Positions 45,357 to 59,058 of a DNA stretch of 64,000 bases are shown here, piece after piece. Position 1 is the stretch's first letter. The number at the start of each line of letters is the position of its first letter. The position numbers were made by a program, and so were the translations under genes. Origin of the DNA: Nansenia antarctica (lineage: Eukaryota; Chordata; Actinopteri; Argentiniformes; Microstomatidae); NCBI GenBank assembly GCA_963989245.1, contig OZ022358.1:6199674-6263673 (forward strand), written 5' to 3'. The notes below the pieces were generated by a model, which had not been told where the DNA came from, made no database searches, and worked only from the letters and a program-made list of their open reading frames with translations.

Positions 45357-47369
45357 TCAGATATCAGGTCCACAGGAGTTATCCTCTGTCACAAAGTTCT
45401 GATCCATGTTTGTGTTGAGGCTTTGAATGTTGGCTTGGTTGTGTGCATTTTCTAGCCTTTGCTTTTGCACACTGTGATGAACTCCATAGCAAAAGTAGAT
45501 GAGTAACCCTATGTGAAGAAATGCAATGTCACTAAATATATTATTACAATGACATAATACTTAAATAATAGATTTAATTGTACTTAAAGTATGTTTCATG
45601 ATGTTCATAGATATTTCTTACCCACTGCCATCCAAACAGCATAACGAATCCATGTGTCTTCTCCCAATTGAACCATTAAATAGACATTGACAAAAGTACT
45701 CAAAATAGGAAGCACTGGAATGAAAGGAACCTACAGAAATATCAAACAAAATGTAGTCAAACAAACGTTCCGGTTTAATATCATCCTACTCTATTTTCAA
45801 TACTGTACTGAAACCTTACCATGAAAGCAGCTTTGGTTGTACTTTGAGGCTGTCTCCAGATAATGGTGACAGTGAGAACCAGAAGCAAAAGGATCACAGA
45901 GACCAATAAAAGACTCCACCACTCCTGGTTCAGCACAGACTCCACAGCCTTGGTCATGATGACACTTAAAACTATAGCTAAAAATACTCATAAAACAACA
46001 TGAACTTGGTCAAAGTATTGAATATGAGACCAAATACAGTATAAAACCGAGAGAAAAGGATATAAAGAGAATCACTCACTAATAAAGACAGTAAACATGG
46101 ATACATTTTTAGAGGTTCGAGCAGTGGGATGAGAGGGAGGGTGGAGGAGCCTAGTCACAGAGAATGATTCAGATTTGTCATCATCAATGGAACCCTCAGA
46201 GGCATCTGGTTGGTACCTGAAACACATACAAGTCACAGTAACCAATAACTACATTATATACGTTTACTTTATACTAATAAAACATATATATTTATACGTA
46301 TAAGTATATTTGGATTTTGTGAAATATAGTTAATGTTTTGTGCGAATGCAACAATTGTTAAGAATGTTTTGCCAACCAGAAAAGGATGGACTGCCTCTAT
46401 CAATTAGTTTGTTGTTTTTCGTTTCTCCCACAGATAACTTGATTAAGACCTCCCACATATAATTTAATTTGATTTGAACGATGCATACCTTAATATCAGA
46501 ATACATATTGCTACAAGAGTGTAGGCAAAGAGTGTTCCAATTGACATCATGTCAACAAGTGCCTTCAGATCAAATAATAGAGCCATGATTGCTGCCAAAA
46601 CAGAAACATCAAATAATTAACTTTTTTTGATAAGTGAATTATGAGAGGGAATCCAAACAGATTTTTTTTACGTCATCTCCACAGAGTGTAATGATTCAGT
46701 CTCAATCATGTCATGACGCTCAACTGCATACCCGCCACAACACCCGAAGACAGAGTGGCAATGACAGGACTTTGTCGAGAACTCATGTTACTGAGGGGCT
46801 TGAAGAGAAGCCCATCCCTGGCCATGGCAAAGAGGACCCGTGGCATGGGGAACATTGATCCCAGGAGACTGTTGGACCAACACATTTTTATTACAGTTAG
46901 TCATATAATCATTCATACATACTCAACGTTTTCCCTCAGTTTGATGAATTGGATGACGCCACCATTAGACACCATCTGAGCCCTAAAAAGTGGATTGTAT
47001 TTGTTCCTATTGTTTAACATATGATATGAGTATCTGAGCATGGGTTACTGTGCTATAAATTAGGGGTCTATCTCTTGTTATATCACCCCATGTATAGATA
47101 GTAGTAGTTATAGATGACACGGCAGGGCAACATTTCATCACCATACCTTGTTGCAAGTGCACAAAGGGAGCCTACTGCCACGGCATACTTTGCAGGGCCC
47201 CAGCCGATGTATGTAAATGCCACAGGTAGCGGGCTATTCACGCTGAGCATGTAGTAAGGCATCATAAGGGTCAGGGCCGCAGACACACCAAAGTAAGCCA
47301 GGAAGCAGATGAGCAAGGATGCTACAATGCCCAGGGGGATGGACTTCTGAGGGTTCTGTACCTCCTCAC
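45357..47369 (-). pseudogene. slc7a2-like fragment 2 (last seven coding exons)
   Basis: Inverted copy homologous over about 44610-47557, including the 3' flank of the intact gene. Exon equivalents: 47147-47369, 46732-46868, 46489-46591, 46080-46216, one starting near 45988 and ending 45820, 45622-45730 and 45357-45508 (stop TGA 45357-45359). The fourth-last to last exons keep frame, but the 167-bp exon has lost its acceptor and the start of its coding sequence to a ~35-bp deletion. The copy ends in the intron before coding exon 5 (break at 47557). It lacks the start and TM1-5. It lies directly downstream of matrin-3-like copy B on the same strand. Confidence 0.9.
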
Positions 47370-47586
47370 CTGAGAGAAGAGACCTTTCATTGGTTTACAT
47401 GGTCTCTCTATAGTCCTGCTGATCATTCTGAGTGGCCTGTTCGGCACATTTATATCACATTTACATGTTTGGTATGCAGCCAACGACTTACAACAAATAC
47501 TTTTTTTTTTTAATTAAGTAAGTTTAATCATCTATCCATCAGTCATAGCAGGAAAAGTGGAAGGATTCTTCAAACGAACATTTGAG

Positions 47587-47592
47587 TTTATT
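47587..47592 (-). terminator. Poly(A) signal for matrin-3-like copy B
   Basis: TTTATT on the plus strand is AATAAA on the coding strand, about 190 bases past the stop codon at 47779-47781. The equivalent segment is missing from unit 1, where the deletion and composite transposon begin instead. Confidence 0.55.
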
Positions 47593-47778
47593 CAATAAGA
47601 GACAACTTAATTAATGTACCGGTCATAACCACACAACAGGACTATATTATGAAAGAACCTTTCTGCAAATAGGTTGTGTCATCAGTAACATAAAAGACTG
47701 GAATGTTTAAAACAAAACAGAATTGATTAACACTGCCAATCTTCCACTGCTAGGGAACATAAGAGGACGACAATCTTC

Positions 47779-50700
47779 TCACTCAGTTGAGGACTGTTTT
47801 TTGTCATCCATCCTTTTCTGAAAAAAAAAGACAAGAAATCATTTAAACTAGATAATAAGTCCCAAAAGGAACGCCACTGATGCCCAAGAACACCAGCACT
47901 ACATTAACACATCGCCATAGTAACCTCATCTTTGAATTTGGCAGAGATTCCTGGGTGCTCTGGGAGGTGACAAATCCCTACAGTGCCGTCAGTAAATATT
48001 CACCCCCCCAGACTTTCTCTCCTTTCTTTTTCCCTCCACATTCTGTTGTGTTACAACCTCATTAAGATTTCCAACCTTTAAGGTTTCCAACGCGTTCACT
48101 TTGACAGCCCTAATTTTAAAGTCTGGTTGTAAACAACTAAATGTGGAAACGGTCCAGAGGTGGGAATACTTGCCAAAGGCACTGTATATTTATTTAGAGA
48201 TGTAGATTGACAGTAAAAAACTGAGGAAAGTGGAGAACGTGTTCTGGTCTACCAAGGTTAATGACGCAGAAGTTCTTATAATGCTTTTCAGCGACATGCT
48301 CATTCTTCTGTTTGTTCCTTTAAAAAAAAGAGCAGAAAATCACCTTAAGGTTCAGGTAATGTTCCTCACTGCTACAGTGGATCGATTTGGCTGTTTTCTC
48401 ATTGGTGTAGAACATGTTGCACAGCTTGCAGAAGAATCCAGTCCTTGGTTCCACATAATCAACCCCTGCAAATAAAAGAAAAAGATAATCTCAGGTTTGT
48501 TGTCTCACTGACGTTCAATATACGTTCTCAATGACAGTGATAGTAAACCTTCCTTTACACATGACCACGTGCCAATTCAGGGAGAAACATCCAATAAAGC
48601 AACATCATTGAGAAAAAAAGAAGAAAAAAAAAAAAGAAAAAGTGTCCTTACCGATGGGGTTGTCGGGTTGGTAAGGACCTAGAGGTTCCTCCTCCTTCTT
48701 CTCCTCCTCCTCCTCACCTTCTGGGACGGCTCCAACACCACCGGCCTCCTTACCCTCAGGGTCCCCAGAGGGCCCCTCGCAGTCAGACACCGCGCTCTGG
48801 ACCTCCTTTCCCTGGAAACACAGCAATGCCATTCACTCAGCCGCTCTACACATTCTGAGATACAGAGATACCACCGCTCAAGTGAATGCACCCGTATTCA
48901 TATGTCCTCACCTCCCCCACGGAACGCCTCTTTGTCCCATCATCTCCACCACAATCCTTGTGTCCATATCTCCTCTTTTTTTGCTGGGCCAACCATCGTT
49001 CGTATTTCAGTGGAGTATTCCTGTGTTCAGAGAGCAAGAGAATACAATGTCACCCCATTAACAGTAAAATAATGACTGGATACATACAAGCATATGGACA
49101 GTTATCAATAGTTTCAAGAAAAGAAAGGAGCAAACCAGTTGAGCTAGCAGTGCAAATGACGTAGCTAGATACAACCATAACTCAGACATGTTCAACGAAC
49201 AAGGATGTTATTCCAAACAACACTAATCTAAATAATGTTTGTGGTCAGAATATATTAATGTAAAAAATACTTTACCATGGTACCAGTGAATCTCCCTTTC
49301 TGCACAAAGAGATCATTAAATTGGTTCCTTTGAATCGGGCAGGGGATTGAGAATATTTCTTCACTATTTTCTGAGCAGCTTCCACCGTCTCCATCTGGAT
49401 GTAGCACTGAAAGATTAAACGAAGAAACAATTCACATCAGAATTTTTACATTTCTCTAAGAAACCCCCTCAAATAACAAAATGGGCCCGCCGCGAAAGGC
49501 TACCTTTCTCTGACGCCAGTTCAAATTAAAGCCAGTGATTTTTCCATAAGGATAGAAGAATCGGAACAGGGAGGCGTCAGAGTACTTCAGGAGCGGAAGC
49601 ATTCCTACGTAGATGGATCTCCCACTGGGACCCTACATGGACAACATCACATGATCATACTGTACATATAATAGAGACAACATCCAGCATCCATGTCTGC
49701 TACAACCTCACCATATGGATAGGTATAGCTTATTCAAATGATATATTATTCAAAATCAGATTTCAATCTTCTCATATCAAGTTACAGTATGGGTACTACA
49801 CCAAACCTACCTCCAATTTTTGCAGTGTAAGGCACTTGCTTACATAGACATTTTTCCCAAAGATCTGGGCTTTCTTCTTGTCTTTGTAAAATGTCACCAT
49901 TTCACTTGCTTGTTCTGAAGTTTCAAGCTCTAACCATGCCTGGAAATAAAGCAACATTAGTTAGTTAACATTAGTACCCCATAGAAAAACAGGAGAGTAT
50001 CTCATTTATAAACCTACCTCCTGTTTGTAGAAGGATATGGCATGGTTCACCACTTTCCCAAAGGGCTCTGCCAGTTTCAAGAGGACATCCTCCAAGCCAT
50101 AGCCCCTTCTGATGGGGCGTATACTAATCACTTTTCGTTCCTGTAATGAAAGACAAAAACGTTGTTTTTGCAACCGAAAAAACTGCCCTAAATGCCAATA
50201 TGGTGGCAAAATAATATGCTGCCTATTAGTACAGTAGAGGGGAGGGGGTTTTGAGAATTAATAACATACATTAAATTCCACTTAATCTTTATCGATGGCA
50301 TTTTATTTTTGGGTGTATTTGGCTGTTTTGATTTCGGGTAGGCTATAGCTCGACTATTGATAAACAATTTTTGCAATTGGAAATGGTTTGGACAGCTGTA
50401 ATTTTAATTGGTTATACAAAATGCATGCACCGCTTTAATGCATGTGTCGGGATTAGTGGCATTCTTTTTCCCCCTGTTCTGCATTATTGTTATGTTAGCC
50501 TAATTTCCGTATTCATAAGAAGATATAAGATTAACACTAGAAATAAGTGAATAAGTTAAAGTTAGCTTATTTTGCGTTTAAGATTAAGTGATTTCTTGCC
50601 GATGACTGCCTTTGTGAATGTTGTAATCGAAATATTGATTATTTGTTCATACCACCCACTAATTATTGGACCATGAACATTTTCGAAAGAGTTATGCACA

Positions 50701-53700
50701 TCCTTAGTCTAATAGCATACAGTAATAGTGCTGATTGAGTGAACTATTCACACAGTTCACATGGCCATTGTTGACATTGTCTTCCTAGATTAACCAAGTA
50801 CAGTAGTTGCCATTTGGATGAATACCAACCTGTGAAGAAGACTCAGTTGGATCTGCAAATAAAAACAACAGTTGATTATAGATTGGAATCTACAAATGAC
50901 CGTAATGCACTTTTCATATATCTGAATAGTAAGAATATATTTTTCTTTTGGTGTCAAGTAAGATCCGTTTGTTTTGCATCATTCATTGCTTACCGTCATC
51001 TGACCCCCCTGCAGCATTGTTATCAAGTTCATCCAATGTAACAAAATCATCCATGTTCTCAGGAAAATCCATATCGTCCATGTCCTCCTGTGGAAATATC
51101 AATCAATAAATTACATAACAAACCGTTTCAAAAGAAACGCAACGCGATATTGGGTCTCTCATGACAATGGTTATATTGCAATCATTTGTCACCTTTAAAA
51201 GCTGATGAAACACTGAATATGACAGTTACATAATCTTCTATTCAATGGTCTGAAACTATGCTGCATGAAAACAAATGACATTGAGTTGTCAAACAGTTTA
51301 AACCCACTGGTCAGGATGATGCCATGCTAGGGTTGCTGATAATCTACATGACAGTTAGGCATATCTATTGCTCCTTTAAGAGGCCAGGGCAGACATGGTA
51401 CTGCAAAGACTTGCCCATGTGTTCTAGTTGAATCCATGTTCAACCAAGTTAACCATTTCAAAGGCCAAATACTAGCCAACCTTACACAGTGACTATTCCA
51501 TAATGAATATCAAATGTCAAATCAACATGTGTTATGTAGTTAGATATGTAGTGTCTAGATTCTGTGCCCTTGGAAACCGTTCAAATGACTAGCTATTTCA
51601 CCATTAGAGATACCGAGCTTATAACGCTACCCAACAAACTCACAATGGTCAAAGAATATTCCAACAATCCATGACTGAAACTGGGCCTTGCTGACTTGAG
51701 CCACAGACAACATGTCTGGGCTGACGACGACACTGTCAGACCGACTTCAATAGCCAATGAAATCTCAGCCAGATTTCAGCAGTTCTAGAATATAAAATGA
51801 CCGTAGTAGCCATTTCAAATGATCACAGTGGAAGATCTCAACCAAACCAATTTTTCTTGGGAATGTTCCCAGAATTTCAACCAAGTTGAGGGGTTCAAAC
51901 AAAAATGCTTTATGGGCCCCATGGCTGGGTACCTGCAACTTGGTCACTTGATATAAACCTTATTTTCAATTCTGGGAACAATAAGCCTTGCTTTGTTGGT
52001 TCAGGTCACAAATATGAATGACAAGAATTCCTTACATCATCTTCATGAAAGCTCCTCTGCTCCATCTCATCCTCCAATGGGACGTCAGTATTGCAAAGAG
52101 CAGGATCATCCGTAGCCTTTGGATCAGAATCCACCAAGCTCTCGTCGACCAAAAGTTCGGGGGTTTCCTGTTCCCTCTTGTCTTTAGCGTCTGCCGCAAC
52201 AGAGTCACTTTTGGAACAAGCAGGGTCTTCAGCATCAACATCAGTGCCGGCCTTAGTATCAGCATCATCGCCAGTCTTAGCATCAGCATCATTGCCAGTC
52301 TTAGTGTGAACATCATCGCCAGCCTTAATGTGAACATCATCACCAGTCTTAGTGTGAACATCATCACCAGTCTTAGTGTCAACATCATCGCCAGTCTTAG
52401 TGTGAACATCACCAGTCTCAGTGTCAACATCACCAGTCTCAGTGTCAACATCACCAGTCTTAATGTCAACATCACCAGTCTCAGTGTCAACATCACCAGT
52501 CTCAGTGTCGTCAACATCATCTAACATGTTTTCTTCGTCTTCCACCTTAATCCCCTCTTCAGTTGGATCCGTGTTTTCCATATCAAGTGGGTCCTCCTTG
52601 TTGTCCTCTGATGTGCTTTTCTGGCTCTCTCCTTGCTCCACCACTTTCTCAACAGGTTGTTTGCTTGCGCTGGTTTTCTGTTTGTTTGTTGAGTTTGAGG
52701 TCTTGCTGGTATCTTCACTCTTGTGCCTTTTACTGGACTCTACTCTTCTGGACGTGGCGGAGTCAGGACTCTCTCTACAAGGCAAAAACCATTGAAGTAA
52801 ACTTCTCCAACACTCAGATGAGTCCCATAGGAAAATTTACCTGGCCACCGAAGCCCCAGGAGAAGGACTCTTACTTACATTAATCGCTTGTTTGAGGAGT
52901 TGACTTTGACACTCTTTCCATTGATCCTGAGGGGGTTGGTGTGGTAGTACTTCACCATAATGACAGCATCCTTCCCATTTACCATCTCGATCAGGGCCTG
53001 CAGAGAAACAAGAAAAAGGTCTACAGAGAGATGCTTCAAGAGTGGTACAATGCACATTTTGGTGTGTTCATTTTGGTACATTTTGTAAATACATGCCCTG
53101 GATTATGCATTTATCTCTAGTAATTGTGTTCCTTACAAATAAAAAGAAGTCATAACTTGAAATCACCACAAAAATGTTAAGCCAACCTGATCGTGTTGAA
53201 ATTGAGAATTCCGCACTTCCCCAAACATTTTGGCCAGCTCCATAATCTCAGTTTCTCTTTCCTTCCCAGGAGGAACACGGGAAAAAGTGACCAGACACCT
53301 TGGTGTCTGAAGAAACAAAAACAAAGCTCATACTATGGTCTGTGAAAAACGAGAGAGACTGACAGTTTTGACTTTAAGAGGGTACACTTACGTGAATATT
53401 GCACACTATAGGTGACAGGTACATGGTTATCTTATTGTTCTTCACGTAAGCTGGATTAACAAACATCAAGCTGTTCACCATACTGACTGCCTCCTCGTGT
53501 TCACTAAACTCCAGGAAGCACTACAACAAAGCAAAAGACAACATTTGGTAGATATTCAACTACAGACCATTTCAAGAGTTGAGTATTCATTCATTTGCTA
53601 TTCCAACACACTTTTAAATTACCTTGCAGGGAAACACCAAATGTTTTACAACCGTGCCAAAGGGCTTAGCCAGAGTCAGCAAGTCTTCAACACCAACAGA

Positions 53701-56700
53701 AGAACCCAGGGGAAATTTGGTTACCACCACCTTTGTTCCAGCCTGAAGCAAGTTATGAATAAAACAGTCAAACTTCAACCAAGTGTTTAGGTTAGCACAC
53801 AGTAATAATTATACCTTAGATAATAGCCCACAAAACTGCAACAGTCAATGATAACAATAACAAATTGGTATAAAAGATCAACATAAATAGCACTGTATGT
53901 AAACGGATTAGCCAATCAAAATGTCAAAAGTCTTGTCGCTTGGGTAAGTGCCCCTCAAATATATTTCTGATCTTTTTTTTTTTTTTTTACAAATGGCTAA
54001 ATTCAATCCCAACAGCTTTTGAAATAATGTTTTGGTGCAAAACGAAACTGCTGAAAAGCATTCTAACGTTCACAGCTTGGTAAAGCCCACTGAGTCAGTT
54101 TTTGCAAAGACAAAAGTTTTGTCGCCTTGTCATATGATGCACCCAATCCTAGATTACAGCCTCACCTGTGATCAAGAATTGATCAATCAATTAGTGGGTG
54201 TGTATAAAAAGAACCCCAGCACACCAGACCTTCACATCAACTGCAACTTGACCTCTGACAACATGCCTAAGATTCACCCTGAGACCAAAGCGTTGATTAT
54301 CAAGAGGCTGAAGTCTCAGCGTCAAGTACAAAGAATAAGAAAAAGATTTGAAGAGACTGGAGATGTTTTTGAAGTCCAGGTCCGGCAGACCCCGCAAGAC
54401 AACTGCTCGGGAGGACCGTTTGTTGGCTCGAAAATCCAAGGCCAGCCCCTTTTCCACTGCAGCAGAGCTCCACCAGGCCTGGTCACTCCGTGTCAACCAG
54501 AACAGTTTGTAGAATTCTGTCTCGAAATGGCCTCCATGGTCGAATCAGTGCCCAGAAACCAGCACTAAACAAAAGGCAATTAAAAAAACGTGTAGCATTT
54601 GCCAAGACCCACAGCCTGCTAAAAGGATGGACGCTGGAAAAGTGGCAGAAGGTGTATATTGCAGGAGGCCTACTGGAGCCCGCATGGATCCGAGATTCAC
54701 CCAGAAAACAGTTACGTTTGGTGTCGGAAAAATCATGGTCTGGGGTTACATCCAGTATGGGGGTGTGCGAGAGATTTGCAGGGTGGAAGGCCATATCAAT
54801 AGCCTAAAATATCAAGAAGTATTAGCTACCTCTTACATTCCCAACCATAAAAGGGGTCAAATTTTGCAGCAGGATTGTGCTCCATCGCATACTTCCATCT
54901 CTACATCAAAGTTCCTCAAGGCGAAGAAGATCAAGGTGCTCCAGGACTGGCCAGCCCAGTCACCAGACATGAACATCATTGAGCATCTGGGGTAGAATGA
55001 AAGAGGAAGCATGGAAGACGAAACCAAAGAATCTTGATGAACTCTGGGAGGCATGTAAGACTGCTTTCTTCGCTATTCCTGATGACTTCATCAGTAAATT
55101 GTATGAATCATTGCCGAACCGCATGGATGCAGTCCTTCAAGCTCATGGAAGTCATACAAGATATTAGATATGGATCTCACAGCACCACTACTTAATTCAC
55201 TGATGTTATGCAACATATTTTTGTATTTGAAGTAAATTATTTGTTCAATTTTCACATTACTCTCTGTAGGCGACAAAACTTTTGTCTTGCCAAAATCTGA
55301 CCTTTCTGTGTTCATTCACTGATCAATCTTTCTTCAGTGAAGCAAATTTATTTTGGTATATTAAACATAATTTGGGAGGGTTTTTGCTTTCATATGAGCC
55401 ATTTCTAAAACCAATGGATTAATTAAAAGTCAGGTTATAAACTGTTGTTTCTACAAAATGGATCAGTGACAAGACTTTTGTCAGGGACTGTATAACACTA
55501 CTTCATATTCACCTAATCAATCACAGGTTTATTATCATCATGGCATACCATCATAGTCTTATTTGTAGACAAGACTAGCAAAATGTATGCCAATAAATTA
55601 CAGTATATAAGAGGTGAATAGAAAGGGGGCTAGTTATAAGAAAACATGCAATGAAAACAAAAGGGTCATTACCATGGGCTTCAAACGGTGCGTATAGGCG
55701 CCTAAAGATAAAAAGACAAAACATGAGGAGGTGGTGATTTAAATGTTCCAATATATTCCGATATGTAACACATTTGTCTAAGAAAGTGAATCATCATCAG
55801 CAAGGAAAAGTCATGCTCGGGCCAGGGGCAGACATAATGCTAGAAGGACTTTTTTATTTTTTACAGTAGAGGAACTGTACAGTGGGGTAGAGGGGATGGG
55901 GAGGTTTCGAAAGGGTCAACAGGATGTCTTGTTGTGCTGTGGCCTGTGGACACTTGATTGTAGAAGTGCAGGGAGTAATCACCTGAGGCATGCTCTGAGT
56001 TATGTGGTCTCTTATATGGCATAGAAGGACGGGGTCCTCTTCTTGGAGGAGAAACATCCTCTCTACGTGGGACAGGAATCACCCTGAAAGTTTAACATAT
56101 TACGGGTTAGAGGTAAGGATGAGGTAAGGGGTAGAGGTAAGGACAAAGCATTGTCAATCATTATTAATCATGAACAGTCTTTTGGAGTCAGATATAACGT
56201 AATGGTAAGTTGTGTAAGTTGGTCATTTGACCACTTGTATGAGTTTGTTCGATCATGTCCATGACTATTAGAAATAATCATTGGGAATAAATCTATGTCT
56301 TATGCTTGACCCGTCATCTATTTTCAGTGTGTTCTTTTCATATTATATTGTGTGTTGTATTCGTTTTGTGGGTAACGTGCGTTCTCACTGCAAATGCATC
56401 ACTCCGTGGAGCGATTGCAATCGGATCAAGACCACCTTGTCTAGGCGGACTCGGTCCGGTTGATTTGCTGCGGATCAGAGTGCGGTTGCTGTGCTCACAT
56501 ATGCCCAAACGAACCAGATTAGGAGGGGAAACGCTCCCTGATTCGGACCAACTAGCTAGGTGTGAATCCACCCTTATTATGATTCTATTGAAGGTAGCCA
56601 GTTTTCTATCAAAAAGCTTCATGCCACTTACTTCTTATTGGATGTCTCATGTTTCTCCAAATCTGGATAGCTGTCAAAACAAACTTGAAATCAGGCAACC

Positions 56701-57858
56701 TAATAAAATCACATGCAAAATGTTTTAACAACTTTCAATTATTCAATACCACACTAATGTAATCTTAACAAGTACAACTGACTAAGACTACATTACACAC
56801 ATACATTCTGAGGGCGGTGCTACACACCGGAACGTCAGCCATTCTGTGTGTCCCTCAATACATTTTCTTTTTGATTAAGACTTAGTTATTGCTCCTATTT
56901 TTCTCTTTGTTCTGAATGTCTGAGAGGATGAGAAAATGTTGCTGTCCAAGTTGAGCACCATTTTTAAGCTGGACTGTAGTGCATCTGGTAGTGCATCACG
57001 TCTTGTTCTCAGATTTCACCAGATCAGTAATTTAAAAAAATCTAAATATGACATTATAATATGAACTGTAATATGCAAAAATGTTCCCAGGAAACACTCA
57101 CTGAAGCAACAGTTTTTGTCGGCTGTAACTATGGGTCACTCCGTTGAAGTGGTCCTTCCATGTCTGGGAAAAGAGAAACATTTATGCACGCGCTGATAAA
57201 GGCCGAGATCACTTCTTTCAATAAATTGCTGCAATACGTCTTTCAACCGTCAATGTAATACATTCCAGAAGTATCACACGACCCTTACCTTGCTGGAATT
57301 TGACATGGAGTTACATAGAGAGCATGTGTGTGGAAACACCTTCGGCGTAATTCCACGAAAATCATCCACTTGATAAGAGAGTGGAAACCTGGGCAAGCTG
57401 TCTGATGGCTTTTGAGGGCCCCTTGAGGGCCTTGTGTGACGAGAATCTCTCCTCCCTTCTGTCCGCTCAGGCCGTCTATAGCTTTGCCCTCTCCTGTAGT
57501 CAGTGTCGCCGTGGTTGTTTGACCGGCGAGGGCCCACCACGGCAGGACTATCCTGTCTGCCGCGACCTTTTGAACCGGTATCCTCTTGGTGTCTGACTCT
57601 TGGTGGGGAGGTCTCCCCCTGCTCCTCTTTCTTGGCTCGTTTGGTCTTCAGCTGCATTATCAGAAAAGGCAAGGTCTCCACGCTGATCTCGTTCTCTGGG
57701 ATCTGGGCCAGAGCGTCCACGTCTTCCGGAGAGAGCCCCAGAGTGGCGTACAGGCTCACGGTGCACATCCCTGGCCCTGCATCGGCAGAACCGTGAGCTT
57801 TTGCAGAGCTGTGACTCTCGCCAGATTTCTTCTCACTGTAGTTCTCTCTTTCCTCCAT
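47779..57858 (-). CDS. Matrin-3-like RNA-binding protein, copy B (20 coding exons)
   Basis: Exons on the minus strand: 57289-57879 (ATG 57858), 57102-57163, 56632-56670, 55881-56083, 55673-55701, 53623-53742, 53392-53520, 53187-53306, 52879-52997, 52036-52774, 50994-51087, 50830-50852, 50018-50140, 49811-49939, 49504-49632, 49276-49406, 48912-49020, 48652-48811, 48344-48465 and 47779-47817. The frame is open throughout, about 1062 aa. It has the same architecture as copy A. Every indel relative to A in coding sequence is a multiple of three: -45 bp at the start of RRM2 (removing the DEPEKRSTKRNINNA segment that holds the first beta strand), -42 bp in the acidic repeat, -18 bp in poly-Glu, -3 bp in the exon at 48912. 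The copy-A type first exon and CCAAT promoter are absent upstream; homology stops at about 58543. It is a candidate functional paralogue or a decaying one. Confidence 0.85.
53924..55490 (+). mobile_element. Tc1-type transposon in copy B intron
   Basis: The right end reads GACAAGACTTTTGTCAGGGACTG followed by TA (55491-55492) in part; its inverted partner at the left begins only at TCAAAAGTCTTGTCG (53924), so about ten terminal bases are gone. About 30 bp of host sequence present in copy A (41014-41042) are also missing at that side. It is inserted in the intron before the RRM1 exon of copy B and is absent from copy A. Confidence 0.85.
54263..55167 (+). pseudogene. Tc1/mariner transposase, frameshifted
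   Basis: The N-terminal helix-turn-helix region starts MPKIHPETKALIIKRLKSQR. The catalytic region is in other frames: VWGYIQYGG, then QQDCAPSHTS with the second catalytic Asp, and WPAQSPDMNIIEHLG with the final Glu of the DD34E type. The C-terminal part (NLDELWEACKTAF...) follows a stop at about 54993. At least two frame disruptions make it inactive. Confidence 0.85.
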
Positions 57859-58048
57859 CCTCAAACACCCAGGGTTATTCTGAAAGGGAAACGAATATAT
57901 TTCATTGCATGGCTTAAAGTCTTTCAAACCAAACCCTGTCTGAATTGTTGAGTGATGGGCAAGAGGTGTCCAAGAGCCAAGCAGTGTTTGACAACGATAC
58001 ATAACTGGGACCAGTTCCATCCCGTTTCAGCAATTAGACCAACCCAAT

Positions 58049-58303
58049 ACCTTCAACCGAGCTGGCTGCACGCTGTTATGTAACCTAGACTATCGAAACA
58101 TAGTTGGCAGATTGTAGTTAGCAAATCAATCAAGAAAATTATCCCACAATTCATTCACCGTATGAAACCATCAACTGGTCACACTGACTGTAAATCTAGG
58201 CTGGCCGCTTGTTTATTGCGATCCAGTTGTTAAAATAGTAGATAGCCCTCGTAAGGTTACAAATTGCAATATATTCTCAGTGCACAACGTTGCAGAATCT
58301 GAT
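58049..58303. other. Copy-B-specific insertion in the 5' intron
   Basis: About 255 bp lie between CAACCCAATACCTT and GAATTCCAAACACTC, which are nearly adjacent in copy A (43535-43572). Its start (CGAGCTGGCTGCACGC) resembles 43998-44013. Its origin is unclear; it has no ORF. Confidence 0.5.
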
Positions 58304-58738
58304 GAATTCCAAACACTCAACAGTAATAAAATAAAAAAAAGCAAGCTGGCAATAATAGCTACGATTATAACAAAAGTCAACGATGAGATGAAACCACAGA
58401 AGTCAAGTCAGCTGGCGGGTTAGGGGCTAACCTAGCATGTTAGCTTAGCATCATGACACGGACACAACGGGCTACCAAGCATGTTAGCTTAGCATAATCA
58501 CATGGACATAACGTTACAGCCAGCCGCCATCTAGCCTTTGTGGCTTTTAGGCGGTGGGCCGAAGCTGTCTATCTGCTTTCGTTTGTGAAATGATCGATCT
58601 ACAACTACAGACTAGTTGATTTTTTCATATAAGCTAACTAGTTTTTTTTGGAACATGTTTCCGTCAGTTGGTAGACGTTGGTCGATCAACGTTTTATGAA
58701 AAGTAAACTTACGATCCATAAGTTAATAAGGAGAATGA

Positions 58739-59044
58739 CAGATATGGCCGAGGCACACGGGAAGCGGCATATTGGCCGGCCGCTTCCGAGGGGGGTATAG
58801 GAGTATTTCTGGACTAGGATCCGTCGCGCAACACCGCCCCCTGGGTGCCGGAATAACGGTACTGGGCTCGAGGAGCCAGTCAGCCTAGTCTGCCTGGCGC
58901 CCTCCTCTGGGACTGCCGGCCACGGGGTCGTGCAGCGGATCCTATGCAATAGGCAGGGGATAATTGGATGCTAAGTTGGGTTAAATTGGCTACCAAATTG
59001 GGTGAAAAAGGGATAAAATCTGGAACAAAACAAAAAAATAAATA
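58739..59044 (+). mobile_element. 5'-truncated SINE
   Basis: Matches the body and tail of the SINE at 10374-10779 from GATATGGCCGAGGCACAC onward; the tRNA head is missing. A 14-bp target duplication AATAAGGAGAATGA flanks it (58725-58738 and 59045-59058). Confidence 0.92.
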
Positions 59045-59058
59045 AATAAGGAGAATGA

